Source: Cyanobacteriota bacterium (GTDB lineage: Bacteria; Cyanobacteriota; Cyanobacteriia; PCC-6307; Cyanobiaceae). From it: 13,640 nucleotides of DNA. The stretch lies in NCBI GenBank assembly GCA_947463165.1, contig CANHSW010000026.1, positions 1 to 13,640 on the forward strand, given 5' to 3'. Below, piece after piece: positions 6,321 to 13,490 of this stretch (position 1 is its first letter; every line of letters starts with the position of its first letter). A program made the position numbers and the translations under genes. The notes below the pieces were generated by a model. That model did no database searches, was not told where the DNA came from, and saw nothing but the letters and a program-made list of their open reading frames with translations.

Positions 6321-6336
6321 GTACGCAAAAGCGTAC
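6321..6336 (-). promoter_or_regulatory. Paired GTAC operator upstream of yefM-yoeB
   Basis: GTACGC-AAAA-GCGTAC is a perfect inverted repeat 17 bp before the yefM start codon. Its two GTAC cores have centres exactly 12 bp apart. The characterised YefM-YoeB operator has two palindromes with TGTACA cores at 12-bp centre spacing, so geometry and core both agree. The flanking bases differ (CGTACG and CGTACC). A promoter was not confidently placed: the hexamers nearby are poor. Confidence 0.65.
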
Positions 6337-6384
6337 CGCAAGTCTCGTGCCGATGCGGCCTTTGGGCCAACACGAGGCTTATCG

Positions 6385-6503
6385 TTCGCCGACCAGGCTC
6401 ACGGCGAATCTCTGTAAACTGCCCGCCAGCACTGCGATCGCCACCACCAGCAACAGCCCTTGCCGTAGGCCCAGAGCAGCACCAGGTGGCGCTGGTCGGC
6501 GAA
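6385..6503. repeat. 12-bp perfect inverted repeat bounding about 119 bp
   Basis: TTCGCCGACCAG at 6385-6396 is exactly reverse-complemented at 6492-6503, with partial similarity continuing inward. The element lies in the otherwise empty region 6337-6628. On the minus strand its interior reads like a hydrophobic peptide (LLLVVAIAVLAG) without a start or family match, so it may be a small non-autonomous element or a gene remnant. No flanking duplication was identified. Confidence 0.4.
6434..6441. repeat. HIP1 octamer GCGATCGC
   Basis: GCGATCGC is the palindrome over-represented in many cyanobacterial genomes. This copy is inside the inverted-repeat element, and a second copy is in the CPBP gene. 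It supports the taxonomic guess but has no assigned role here. Confidence 0.6.
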
Positions 6504-6630
6504 TCGACTGTGTTGACGCAGTAGGCCGATCAGCCCTGCGATGGAGCCGGGTGTGGGAAACCGATGATTGCAAGATGTTGAGAATTGCAGGGTTTTGCCA
6601 GTTGTGGGTAGCAAATACTCAAAAGCCTTC

Positions 6631-6724
6631 CCCCCCCTAATCAGCCCCCTATTCCCACCCTCTAATCACTCCCCTAACCCAACCGCCTATTCCGCCCCCT
6701 ACTCCGCCACCGCATCCCTACTAA
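6631..6724. repeat. Degenerate 12-13-bp CCCCTA-type tandem repeat
   Basis: A C-rich tract in which CCTAATC, CCTATTC, TCTAATC, CCTAACC, CCTATTC and CCTACTC recur. The T of each CTA is at 6638, 6650, 6662, 6675, 6688 and 6700, so the period is 12 or 13 bp. Two looser copies follow at 6719 and 6722. Read on the minus strand it is a G-run series with a TAG in every unit, and it supplies the stop codon and 3' flank of the membrane protein gene. Confidence 0.7.
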
Positions 6725-8279
6725 TCGCATCTCCACTGGCCCCAGCGCCAGCGACCCCTCCAGGGCCAGTGGTGAGCTGATCGAGCTCCTGGATCAGGGC
6801 TTCGATGCCCGAACGGTTCACCTGGCTGAGGTAGGAAGTTTTCAGTTCTTCCAGCATGGCAACAAGCAACTCCTGGGAGCGCTGCAGTACAGGACCCCGC
6901 TCAAGAGCCGCGGCCAGTTCCTCCCAGAAGCGATCTACGCAGCGCTGCAGCAGGGCCAATTGCTGGTCATCCAGTTGGGAAAGCTGCTGGCCGGCATTGC
7001 GACTGAGCTCCACCAAGGTGTCCACCATGCCAGTAGCCAACTGGCGGCTGAAGCCGTTCTCCACCAGCAACAGGGGCTGCAAAGCTCTCAGCGCCGGCGG
7101 CACCACGCTGCGAGCCAGGCTCTGGCGCAGGGCGTAGACCAACAGGTTTTGGGCTTCTGGAGCCAGCCTGGGCGCCACCTGGGCCAGCAACAAAGGCGCC
7201 CAGATGCGCACCAATTCGGCAAGCTGGCGATCATCCTTACTGGCGGCCACACTCTGGTGGCTGCGCAGGCGCCGAATTCGCTCCGGCCAGCGGGCCGAGC
7301 GGATCAAAGATTGGCCTCCATCGAGTAGCTGCAGGGCGAGCACCTCGAACAATTCCAGGGCCAGCAAAGCCACCACGGCGCGACTTACCACCGCCCGCAA
7401 CGGCTCCAGATTCACCAACCCCGCCGCCTGCAGCCGCTCCAGCACCGGCAATAGCCGCAACCAGCGCCAGAAAGGCAGCAGCAGGGGCAAATCAATCCAG
7501 CGCCGCAAACAGGCATCCCGCCAGCTCAAGCCCGGCAAGCGTCGCCGCAAACGCAGTAGCCGCAGCAAAATATCGACGGCAAAGACACTCTGGAACAGCA
7601 GCAGATCCAGCCGCCAGAAGTGGTCTGTGGGTCGCCCATTTTCGTCGATCGATCGCCAGTAATTGGTGGCCACCAGGGGCAACACCTGCTGCCGCCAAAA
7701 CTGCCGCTCGCCACTCCAGCCCACCAGCGCCAGCCGAGCTGGATCCAGTAACACCGCCGTTGAGGCCTTGGCCGAATCCAGCTGGGCCCGATGACGCAGC
7801 CTGTCCTTGATCGTCTCCAACGTGGCCGTGCCACCGGATGCCAGGAAGGGATTGGTGTCAATCATCTGCACCGTCAAGACCAGCTGACGCGCCAGCAGCT
7901 GCCTTTGCTCGGGACTGACGCCGCCATTACCACTGCCAGTGACGCCGCCTGCGTAATTGCTAGGCCGGCGGTCCATGGCCCGATCCAGCTGATCAAAGGC
8001 CTGCAAATAGGCCTGGGTTTCGCGATGGGGCTCAATGCCCTTGAGCGGATCCACCCAGGGGGTGACATCTGGCAACCAACCCAGAGGCAACACCAGCGGC
8101 AGGGAGGGGATGGGGCAGAGATTGCGCTGCAACCAAAATCTGCGCAGGGGCAGGTAGCTGAGATCAAAAGCCACCAGCACCAAGTTGAGGGCGGCCCAGA
8201 GCGCCACCGAGCGATCCCAGTAGCGCTGCCACCTACCGGGCTGGGTCACGAGCTGCCGAATCCAGCGAGGACGGGCCAT
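6699..8279 (-). CDS. Conserved-looking membrane protein of unknown function
   Basis: A 526-aa product I cannot assign. A first membrane segment lies at about 24-45 (SVALWAALNLVLVAFDLSYL). A soluble stretch of about 170 residues with WVDPLKGIEPHRETQAYL and a Gly/Asn-rich insert (about 110-121) follows. Then come a hydrophobic segment (LDLLLFQSVFAVDILLRLL, 224-242), an aromatic, Arg-rich one (DLPLLLPFWRWLRLLPVL, 263-280) and another at 301-318. The alternation of Leu with Arg/Trp in the third segment recalls the S3-S4 part of voltage-sensor proteins, but there is no pore motif. The last 200 residues are helical and soluble. The ATG at 8279 starts the gene, divergent from lepB with a 65-bp gap. 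The Gly/Ala-rich tail ends inside the CCCCTA repeat, so its length may vary between strains. Confidence 0.8.
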   Translation of the reverse strand: MARPRWIRQLVTQPGRWQRYWDRSVALWAALNLVLVAFDLSYLPLRRFWLQRNLCPIPSLPLVLPLGWLPDVTPWVDPLKGIEPHRETQAYLQAFDQLDRAMDRRPSNYAGGVTGSGNGGVSPEQRQLLARQLVLTVQMIDTNPFLASGGTATLETIKDRLRHRAQLDSAKASTAVLLDPARLALVGWSGERQFWRQQVLPLVATNYWRSIDENGRPTDHFWRLDLLLFQSVFAVDILLRLLRLRRRLPGLSWRDACLRRWIDLPLLLPFWRWLRLLPVLERLQAAGLVNLEPLRAVVSRAVVALLALELFEVLALQLLDGGQSLIRSARWPERIRRLRSHQSVAASKDDRQLAELVRIWAPLLLAQVAPRLAPEAQNLLVYALRQSLARSVVPPALRALQPLLLVENGFSRQLATGMVDTLVELSRNAGQQLSQLDDQQLALLQRCVDRFWEELAAALERGPVLQRSQELLVAMLEELKTSYLSQVNRSGIEALIQELDQLTTGPGGVAGAGASGDAISRDAVAE

Positions 8280-8319
8280 GGGGAGCGCGCAGCGCAGGTC
8301 AAGGCGTTGCCTAATCTGC

Positions 8320-8338
8320 CCTTTCCGGTGCGGAAAGG
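8320..8338 (+). promoter_or_regulatory. Hairpin covering the lepB ribosome-binding site
   Basis: CCTTTCC, a 5-base loop GGTGC, and GGAAAGG form a perfect 7-bp stem ending 6 nt before the GTG start of lepB. The 3' arm contains the only plausible ribosome site (AAAGG, 8334-8338), so folding would hide it. A role in translational control is inferred. Confidence 0.5.
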
Positions 8339-8344
8339 TGGTTG

Positions 8345-9064
8345 GTGGCCGAAACAGGCGAACAACACAACGGTGATGCTGACGGCGAGGCTGGCAGCGA
8401 GGTTGGCGGGGAGGCTGGCAGCGAGCACCAGGAGCGCCACTGGGCGTTTTGGCGCAGCGTGCTGCTCACCCTGGGGGTGGCCCTCGGGATTCGCCAATTT
8501 GTGGTGGAGGCCCGCTACATCCCCTCTGGCTCGATGCTGCCGGGGCTGCAAATCCAGGATCGGCTGCTGGTGGAAAAACTCAGCTACCACAGTCGCCAGC
8601 CCAAGCGGGGCGAAATCGTGGTCTTCCACGCCCCCCAACACTTCGACCCGGTGCTGAAGGCCGGTCACCCGGTAAGCCCTTTGCAGTGCCTGGTGGTAAA
8701 CCTGCCCCTGATCAATACGCTGCCGGGTATCGCCAATCCAGCCTGCGACGCCTACATCAAGCGGGTCATTGGCCTGGCTGGCGAACAGGTAACAGTAAAT
8801 CCATACGGCCAGGTAAGCATCAATGGCAGCAAATTAAAAGAGCCATATATGAAGTATCCCTGTAGCGTCGATGCCCAGGGGATGGGGCCTTGCCGCACCT
8901 TGAACGTGGTGGTGCCCGCCGGCCATGTGCTGGTGCTTGGCGATAACCGAGCCAATAGCTGGGACGGCAGATTCTGGCCCGGCGGCCCCTTCCTGCCAGA
9001 AAGTGAGATCATCGGCCGAGCCTTTTGGCGCTTCTACCCCTTCAATAACATCGGCAAGCTCTGA
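8345..9064 (+). CDS. lepB: Signal peptidase I
   Basis: LepB cleaves signal peptides from exported proteins at the membrane surface (plasma or thylakoid). Counting from GTG 8345, an acidic Gly/Glu/Ser N-terminus precedes one membrane anchor at about 36-52 (FWRSVLLTLGVALGIRQF). The catalytic Ser is in YIPSGSMLPGL (S63), the general-base Lys in AYIKRVIGLAGE (K139), and the conserved GDNRANSWDGRFW box is at 199-211. Between Ser and Lys there is a long loop with CLVVNLPLINTLPGIANPACD, an insertion longer than in minimal bacterial enzymes. GTG 8345 is chosen over the adjacent TTG 8342 for spacing from AAAGG. All catalytic residues are present. It is divergent from the membrane protein gene and convergent with the dihydroorotase-like gene. 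Confidence 0.95.
   Translation: MAETGEQHNGDADGEAGSEVGGEAGSEHQERHWAFWRSVLLTLGVALGIRQFVVEARYIPSGSMLPGLQIQDRLLVEKLSYHSRQPKRGEIVVFHAPQHFDPVLKAGHPVSPLQCLVVNLPLINTLPGIANPACDAYIKRVIGLAGEQVTVNPYGQVSINGSKLKEPYMKYPCSVDAQGMGPCRTLNVVVPAGHVLVLGDNRANSWDGRFWPGGPFLPESEIIGRAFWRFYPFNNIGKL
8387..8425 (+). repeat. In-frame 24-bp repeat in the lepB N-terminus
   Basis: GAGGCTGGCAGCGAG occurs at 8387-8401 and again at 8411-8425, 24 bp apart, encoding GEAGSE twice in the cytoplasmic tail before the membrane anchor. Such slippage-prone tracts usually vary in copy number. Confidence 0.7.
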
Positions 9065-9074
9065 ACTACAAGCC

Positions 9075-9112
9075 AAAAAAACAACTAAAATCAGGCCAGT
9101 CTCCTTACTGGC
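9075..9112 (-). terminator. Intrinsic terminator of the minus-strand unit
   Basis: GCCAGT-CTCCTT-ACTGGC (9095-9112) is a perfect 6-bp hairpin. On the minus strand it is followed by a T-rich stretch that includes seven T (9075-9081). It lies 27 bp past the dihydroorotase-like stop. A second inverted repeat, TAGCTAT/ATAGCTA (9116-9142), overlaps that stop. On the plus strand no T-tract follows, so it serves lepB poorly. Confidence 0.6.
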
Positions 9113-9139
9113 AGCTAGCTATAATCTCAAAGACAATAG

Positions 9140-10420
9140 CTATAAATCCCAGCCCTCAATCGGCACCAGTCCGCTGGCCCTAATGGCGCCGCTCAGAGGC
9201 ACGCCCGGCCGCAGCTGCTCCAGCAGCGGCCGGTTGGCGGCCAGGGAACCCTTGGCCGGTGGTGGAGCAGCTGCCGCCTGGGGGTCAAACAGCAGCCAGT
9301 GCCGCGTACCGGGCCGCAACAGCGGCGGCTCGATCGCCAACAGCTGCGCCGGCCCCCAACAAAGCACCTGCCAGAGTTGAGCCGGGCTCCAGCCGCGCTC
9401 TGCCACCAACTCCCGCCAGAGCAGCGGTAGTACCAGGCCATGGCCGGCCACACCACTGCGACGCTGATCCAGGGGAAGCAGGTGCTCCTCCGCATCGAGA
9501 GCCTGGTGGTTCACCGCCACAGCGCTGATCAACCCCTCCGCCAGGGCACCGATCAGGGCCTCCCGGTCCCCGGGGGTACCCAGGGAGGGCACCAACCGCC
9601 AACCCTCCGCCGTGGGATCGAGGCGGGCGGCATCGGCCAGCAGATGCCACCAACACACACTGGCCAGGGGCCGTCGCTGGCCGCGCCAGCCGCGCAGCAA
9701 CTCCACCCCCGCCGCTGTTGAGATATTCATCAGCCTCAGGGCCGGCACCTGCAGCGCCTCAGCCAAGCTGAGCAGCGTCTGCAGCGGCAGCTGTTCGCTG
9801 AGGCTGGGATCCATAGGCCAACCGGCCCGCAGCGCTTCCACCCCCTCCCGCACGAAGCCAGCACCCACCATGCTGGCGTCCCGGGGGGCCAGCAGCAGGG
9901 GCGCCTCGGCCTGTTCCGCCAGGCTTAGGCCCCGCTCCAACAGGGCCAGCGGCGGGCAGTTCTCACCGCCGGCCAAGCCGAGGGCGCCGGCGGCGAGTTG
10001 GTCGCCATGGGGGGCCAACCGCTGGTCGGCGCCATCGATGCTGAAGCTGCCCCAAAGCAACAGACGCAGCGGATCGGGCCCCACCAACTGCAGCCGCTCG
10101 GGGCGGTCGCGCCAGCTGGCGGCCCAAGGCAGCAGGGCCAGGCTGCCGTAGCCGCCGGCCAGGGCCGCGGCCGCCAGCGAGGCCAGCGTCTCGGCCCGGC
10201 CGCCCCAGGGATCCTCCAGCACGCTGTGGGGATCCACCAGGGCCGGCCCCAGCCACCAATTGGCGGCATCTACAGGCCGCAGGCCCAGCTCCCGGGCGGC
10301 GGCGGCCGCTGCCGCCCCGATGGCGATCAACTCACCGTCACCAGCTAAAAGAGCATCCCCGGCGGCCGTTTCTCCGTGGGGGCTGAGCAGCCCCACCCGC
10401 TGCAGCCAGATGGAAGCCAT
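9140..10420 (-). CDS. Dihydroorotase-like protein, probably non-catalytic
   Basis: The fold is that of the dihydroorotase/allantoinase amidohydrolases (426 aa): VDPHSVLEDP (62-71) aligns with the DPHVHLREPG signature, LRLMNISTAAGVELL with the HVST segment, and AVAVNHQALDAEEHL with the TDHAPH segment. In each the key residue has changed: the second metal His is Val (V67), the substrate Arg is Glu (E69), the HVST His is Asn (N232) and the catalytic Asp is Asn (N304). Without these it should not bind the zinc pair or cyclise carbamoyl-aspartate, so a structural role, such as partnering aspartate carbamoyltransferase, is more likely; non-catalytic homologues of this kind exist in several bacteria. 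ATG 10420 is preferred, 7 nt after the upstream stop; GTGs at 10462 and 10465 would overlap that gene. No strong ribosome site is seen. Confidence 0.8.
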   Translation of the reverse strand: MASIWLQRVGLLSPHGETAAGDALLAGDGELIAIGAAAAAAARELGLRPVDAANWWLGPALVDPHSVLEDPWGGRAETLASLAAAALAGGYGSLALLPWAASWRDRPERLQLVGPDPLRLLLWGSFSIDGADQRLAPHGDQLAAGALGLAGGENCPPLALLERGLSLAEQAEAPLLLAPRDASMVGAGFVREGVEALRAGWPMDPSLSEQLPLQTLLSLAEALQVPALRLMNISTAAGVELLRGWRGQRRPLASVCWWHLLADAARLDPTAEGWRLVPSLGTPGDREALIGALAEGLISAVAVNHQALDAEEHLLPLDQRRSGVAGHGLVLPLLWRELVAERGWSPAQLWQVLCWGPAQLLAIEPPLLRPGTRHWLLFDPQAAAAPPPAKGSLAANRPLLEQLRPGVPLSGAIRASGLVPIEGWDL

Positions 10421-10427
10421 GGCCGGT

Positions 10428-11810
10428 TCAGAGGGCGCCAGCGGCCGTTCGATCGAGCACACCACCCAGATGGTTGGTGTGATTCAAGGCGGCCACCACC
10501 GGATTGCCCTGCCAGCCATTGGGGTAATCGATCACAGTCACACCGCCATTGCCCTGTTTGATCGTCCAGATATCCGCTGGGGTGAGGCCCAGCAGGGCGC
10601 AGAGGATCGTCTTATTAACCGCATCATGAGCCACCACCAGGGCTGTCTCATCGTCCGCCAGGCCGCGAACGATTTTCTGCCAGCAGGCCAAGGAGCGCTC
10701 CCATACCGCCGTAATCGTTTCGCCCTCGGGCATCTGCACGCTCTCCGGCTGGCTCTTCCAGTCGGCCAGCAGCTGGGGCCAACCAGCGGCGATCTCGCTC
10801 TCCAGCTGACCCTCCCAGAGGCCATGGCCAATCTCCACCAAACCGCTGGTGCTGGTGAGGGGAACGCCGGGGTGGCTGGCCAGGATCGCCTCGGCGGTTT
10901 GGCGCGGGCGGGCCATCGAACTCGTATAGGCCCGCTGGAAGCAAACAGGAGCCAGGAAGCGGCCGGCCGCCTCGGCTTGAGCCCAGCCGTTGGCATTGAG
11001 CGGAATATCGATCTGGCCCTGAAAGCGCCCCTGGCGGTTCCAATCGGTTTCACCATGGCGAACCAACACCAGGCGCGGGCCGCGGCCGCGCGAGGGCAGC
11101 TCATCCGGCTGATGGGGAACCGCATTTAGGCATTCCACCTGCACGCCGAGCCGGCCATCGGCGGCGCGGCTGAGGTTGAGCACCGACACCGCCGCGTTGT
11201 CCTTGCGCAGCCGCCGAAAGCCCTGCACTGGAAGGTTCAGCAGGCAGAGCAGCAGACAGCGCAAAATGGCGTTGTGGGCCACCACCACCACGGTGCGATC
11301 ACCACTTGAGCTATCGCCATTGGAGCTATCGCCATTGGAGCCCTGGCCAGTGAGCGCATCGGCATGGTCGGCCAGCAGGCGCTCCTGGAAGCGGGCCGCC
11401 TGGGTCATCAGCTCCACCAGGGGCAGGTAGCTGCTGCCGTCGGCACGCTCCAGGCTGAGGCTATGGGGGGCTTCCCGCCAACACTGTTCCTGCTCCGGAA
11501 AGCGCTGACGCAATTCCTCGCGCCGCAATCCACTCCAGGGAGCCAGGTCAATTTCGAGCAGGTCGTCATCGAACTGGGCCGCCAAGCCCTGCCCTTGGGC
11601 CTCCAACAGATTGGCGGCGGTGTCCCTGGCGCGAGCCAAAGGCGAGCTGTACAAGCTGTGCAGGGTGAGCTCGGCCAGGGCCGCGCCAACACTGCGGGCC
11701 TGGTCCACGCCCTCGGGGGTGAGCGAGGAGAGATCATCCCGCCCCTGGATGCGGTGTTCCAGGTTGTAGCTACTCAATCCGTGGCGGACCAAGACAATCC
11801 GGAGGGTCAC
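10428..11810 (-). CDS. Two-domain histidine phosphatase (phosphoglycerate mutase-like)
   Basis: Two histidine-phosphatase domains in tandem. Domain 1 opens with RIVLVRHGLSSYN (R9, H10, G11) and has its second catalytic His in VVVVAHNAILR (H179). Domain 2 opens with RLVLVRHGETDWN (R251, H252, G253) and has ALVVAHDAVNKTIL near its end. Both keep the RHG and second His, so both could be active; domain 2 is the more canonical. Substrates could be phosphoglycerate, phosphoserine or another phosphomonoester; sequence does not decide. The GTG at 11810 fits the family start, and the longer open frame upstream runs into the divergent CPBP gene with unlikely composition. The gene is followed 7 nt later by the dihydroorotase-like gene, implying one transcript. 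It has a short in-frame NGDSS repeat in the linker before the first AHN. Confidence 0.88.
   Translation of the reverse strand: MTLRIVLVRHGLSSYNLEHRIQGRDDLSSLTPEGVDQARSVGAALAELTLHSLYSSPLARARDTAANLLEAQGQGLAAQFDDDLLEIDLAPWSGLRREELRQRFPEQEQCWREAPHSLSLERADGSSYLPLVELMTQAARFQERLLADHADALTGQGSNGDSSNGDSSSGDRTVVVVAHNAILRCLLLCLLNLPVQGFRRLRKDNAAVSVLNLSRAADGRLGVQVECLNAVPHQPDELPSRGRGPRLVLVRHGETDWNRQGRFQGQIDIPLNANGWAQAEAAGRFLAPVCFQRAYTSSMARPRQTAEAILASHPGVPLTSTSGLVEIGHGLWEGQLESEIAAGWPQLLADWKSQPESVQMPEGETITAVWERSLACWQKIVRGLADDETALVVAHDAVNKTILCALLGLTPADIWTIKQGNGGVTVIDYPNGWQGNPVVAALNHTNHLGGVLDRTAAGAL
11308..11340 (-). repeat. 15-bp in-frame tandem repeat in the histidine phosphatase gene
   Basis: GAGCTATCGCCATTG is repeated head to tail at 11308-11322 and 11323-11337, with a partial third unit. 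On the coding strand it gives SNGDSSNGDSS, a surface loop between helix and core strand. The unit length is a multiple of three, so copy changes keep the frame. Confidence 0.8.
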
Positions 11811-11886
11811 GGACCTGGCGCGTCTGGGCAGCAATCGTATGGGAGGGGAGAATCGGGCCCGATGCATGGCCGCGGAGGGCCGTCCC

Positions 11887-13332
11887 GTGAGCCCATCTAG
11901 TTCGGCAGCCCCGCGCCGCTGGAAGGGCCTTTTGGCCCTGCTCAGCCTGGTGATCTGCGGCCTGCTCTGGTTCAGCGGCCTGCAGCAGAGCCTGCAAAGG
12001 CCATCGGTGAACGGCATCCTCAGCATCCGCCAGCTGGAACTGAGCGCCCAGGTGGCACCCCTGCTGCCGGCCTACCTGCGCCAGGGCTTGGATGAGGAGC
12101 AGCGGCCGCTTGAGGAGCTGCGCAAGAGTTTGAACGAGCGAATCGAGCAGCCCGACGCGACGCCGCGGCCCGCCGAAAAACTGGAACTGGCCCTGCTGGA
12201 TGCCCGTGCCGGCGATCGCCTCACCGCCAACCGCCGCCTGGCAGACCTCGAACAGCAGGTAACGCCCGCCCAGCTCCCCCTGCTGACCTCCCTGGCCAGC
12301 GAGCAATCCCCCGCCAGCGGCGAATCCCCTACCAGCGGCATCTACCAGTCCAGCGGGGAAGCCAGCCAGAGCGAGCAAGCGATCAAGGCCCTGCTGGAGC
12401 CCTGGTCGCTCGCGCCGCTAACCCATCAGCTGGCCTGTGAACAGCTGGGGGGCGGTGCCTCCCTTTGCAAAAACCCGGCGGTCGAGCGCCTGGCCCTGCT
12501 GCGCTGGCTCACCGTGAGCGGCTTGCCGGTGCTGCTGCTGCTGGCCGGCCTGGGCCTGCTGGGACGCGAGGGCTGGCGGCTGTGGCGGCGCCGCGGCGGC
12601 CCGCTGGCGACCCTGGTCGCTCCCGCCCTGGCCCTGGAAGACGTGACGCTGCTGATCGCCGGCGGCTTCGTGGTGCTGGGGGAACTGGTGGCGCCGCTGC
12701 TTTTGATGCCGATCGTGCAGGGGTTGTTGATGCCCCTGGCCGAGCGCCCCGCCCTGCAACAGGGATTGCAGGTGCTGCTTCTTTACATGGGGGTGATGGT
12801 GGCACCGCTGACGATCCTGGCGCTGCAGCTGAGACCCCTGGTACCGGCGCCCCAGGGGGGCTGGCTGCAGTGGCGCTGGCGACCCGGGGGCTCGGCCCTG
12901 GGCCTGGGCCTGGCCCACGTGCTGATGGTGCTGCCGCTGGTGGCCCTGGCGGGCTGGCTGATCGAGCGCCTGTGGAGTCAGCCCAGCGGCAGCAATCCGC
13001 TGTTGGAACTGGTGCTCACCACCGGCGATCCCCTGGCCCTGGCCTGCCTGGCGATCACCGCCGTGGTGGTGGCGCCCCTGTTTGAAGAAACCCTGTTTCG
13101 CGGCGTGCTGTTGCCGGTGTTGACCCGCCACTGGGGGGCGGCGGCAGGGGTGGGCCTGAGCGCCCTGGTATTTGGCCTGGCCCACCTGAGCCTCGGGGAG
13201 CTCACCCCCTTAACCCTGCTTGGTTTGGCCCTGGGCTGGCTGCGACTGCGCCATGGCCGCCTGGGGCCCTGCGTACTGATGCACGGCCTCTGGAATGGCC
13301 TCACCTTCTTGAATTTGATCCTGCTCACCTGA
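11887..13332 (+). CDS. CPBP-family intramembrane metalloprotease
   Basis: CPBP (Abi/CAAX-type) proteases cut within membranes; many bacterial members process peptides or act in stress and immunity. The 481-aa product has an N-terminal membrane segment (about 14-32), a periplasm-side region of about 170 residues with a Ser/Gly-rich stretch near 138-163, then several membrane helices. The catalytic motifs lie in the C-terminal third: FEETLFRGVL (Glu-Glu-x3-Arg, 400-405), FGLAHLSLG (429-437, metal His) and LMHGLWNGLTF (His-x3-Asn, 466-470). All are intact. The GTG at 11887 is chosen because GGAGGG lies 7 nt before it; the ATGs at 11839 and 11866 have no ribosome site at usable distance. It is divergent from the histidine phosphatase gene with a gap of 76 bp. 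Substrate unknown. Confidence 0.88.
   Translation: MSPSSSAAPRRWKGLLALLSLVICGLLWFSGLQQSLQRPSVNGILSIRQLELSAQVAPLLPAYLRQGLDEEQRPLEELRKSLNERIEQPDATPRPAEKLELALLDARAGDRLTANRRLADLEQQVTPAQLPLLTSLASEQSPASGESPTSGIYQSSGEASQSEQAIKALLEPWSLAPLTHQLACEQLGGGASLCKNPAVERLALLRWLTVSGLPVLLLLAGLGLLGREGWRLWRRRGGPLATLVAPALALEDVTLLIAGGFVVLGELVAPLLLMPIVQGLLMPLAERPALQQGLQVLLLYMGVMVAPLTILALQLRPLVPAPQGGWLQWRWRPGGSALGLGLAHVLMVLPLVALAGWLIERLWSQPSGSNPLLELVLTTGDPLALACLAITAVVVAPLFEETLFRGVLLPVLTRHWGAAAGVGLSALVFGLAHLSLGELTPLTLLGLALGWLRLRHGRLGPCVLMHGLWNGLTFLNLILLT
12212..12219. repeat. HIP1 octamer GCGATCGC in the CPBP gene
   Basis: Second copy of the cyanobacterial palindrome, inside coding sequence. Supports the host assignment only. 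Confidence 0.55.
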
Positions 13333-13434
13333 GCTGCCCAGGGGCGGAGGCTGGTGGAGGCCGCTCAACTGCTCCAGATGTTGCGCTGCTGTAGATGTGC
13401 GCTCGAAAACATTCAGCCGGTGACCTGCGGATGC

Positions 13435-13453
13435 TGCCTTGCTGAGCAGGGCA
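13435..13453 (+). other. Stem-loop after the CPBP gene
   Basis: TGCCTTGC, loop TGA, and GCAGGGCA pair fully with one G-T. It sits about 100 bp after the CPBP stop and 37 bp before the next start. No T-tract follows, so termination is uncertain. Nothing else is recognisable between 13333 and 13490. Confidence 0.35.
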
Positions 13454-13490
13454 TGTAGTGGTTGAATCGCGATGAAGTTAGGACCCGGCC

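Noticed and set aside
6379..6614. Two short minus-strand frames with hydrophobic stretches
   Set aside because: No start with a ribosome site and no family match; they lie within the inverted-repeat element and are at best remnants.
9120..9125. TATAAT hexamer between lepB and the dihydroorotase-like gene, as a plus-strand promoter
   Set aside because: No -35 element at usable spacing and no plus-strand gene follows. It overlaps an inverted repeat at the end of a convergent gene.
12418..13185. 255-codon minus-strand frame rich in Gln and His opposite the CPBP gene
   Set aside because: Low-complexity shadow of Leu/Gly/Ala codons in the real membrane protein; no start signal or domain.
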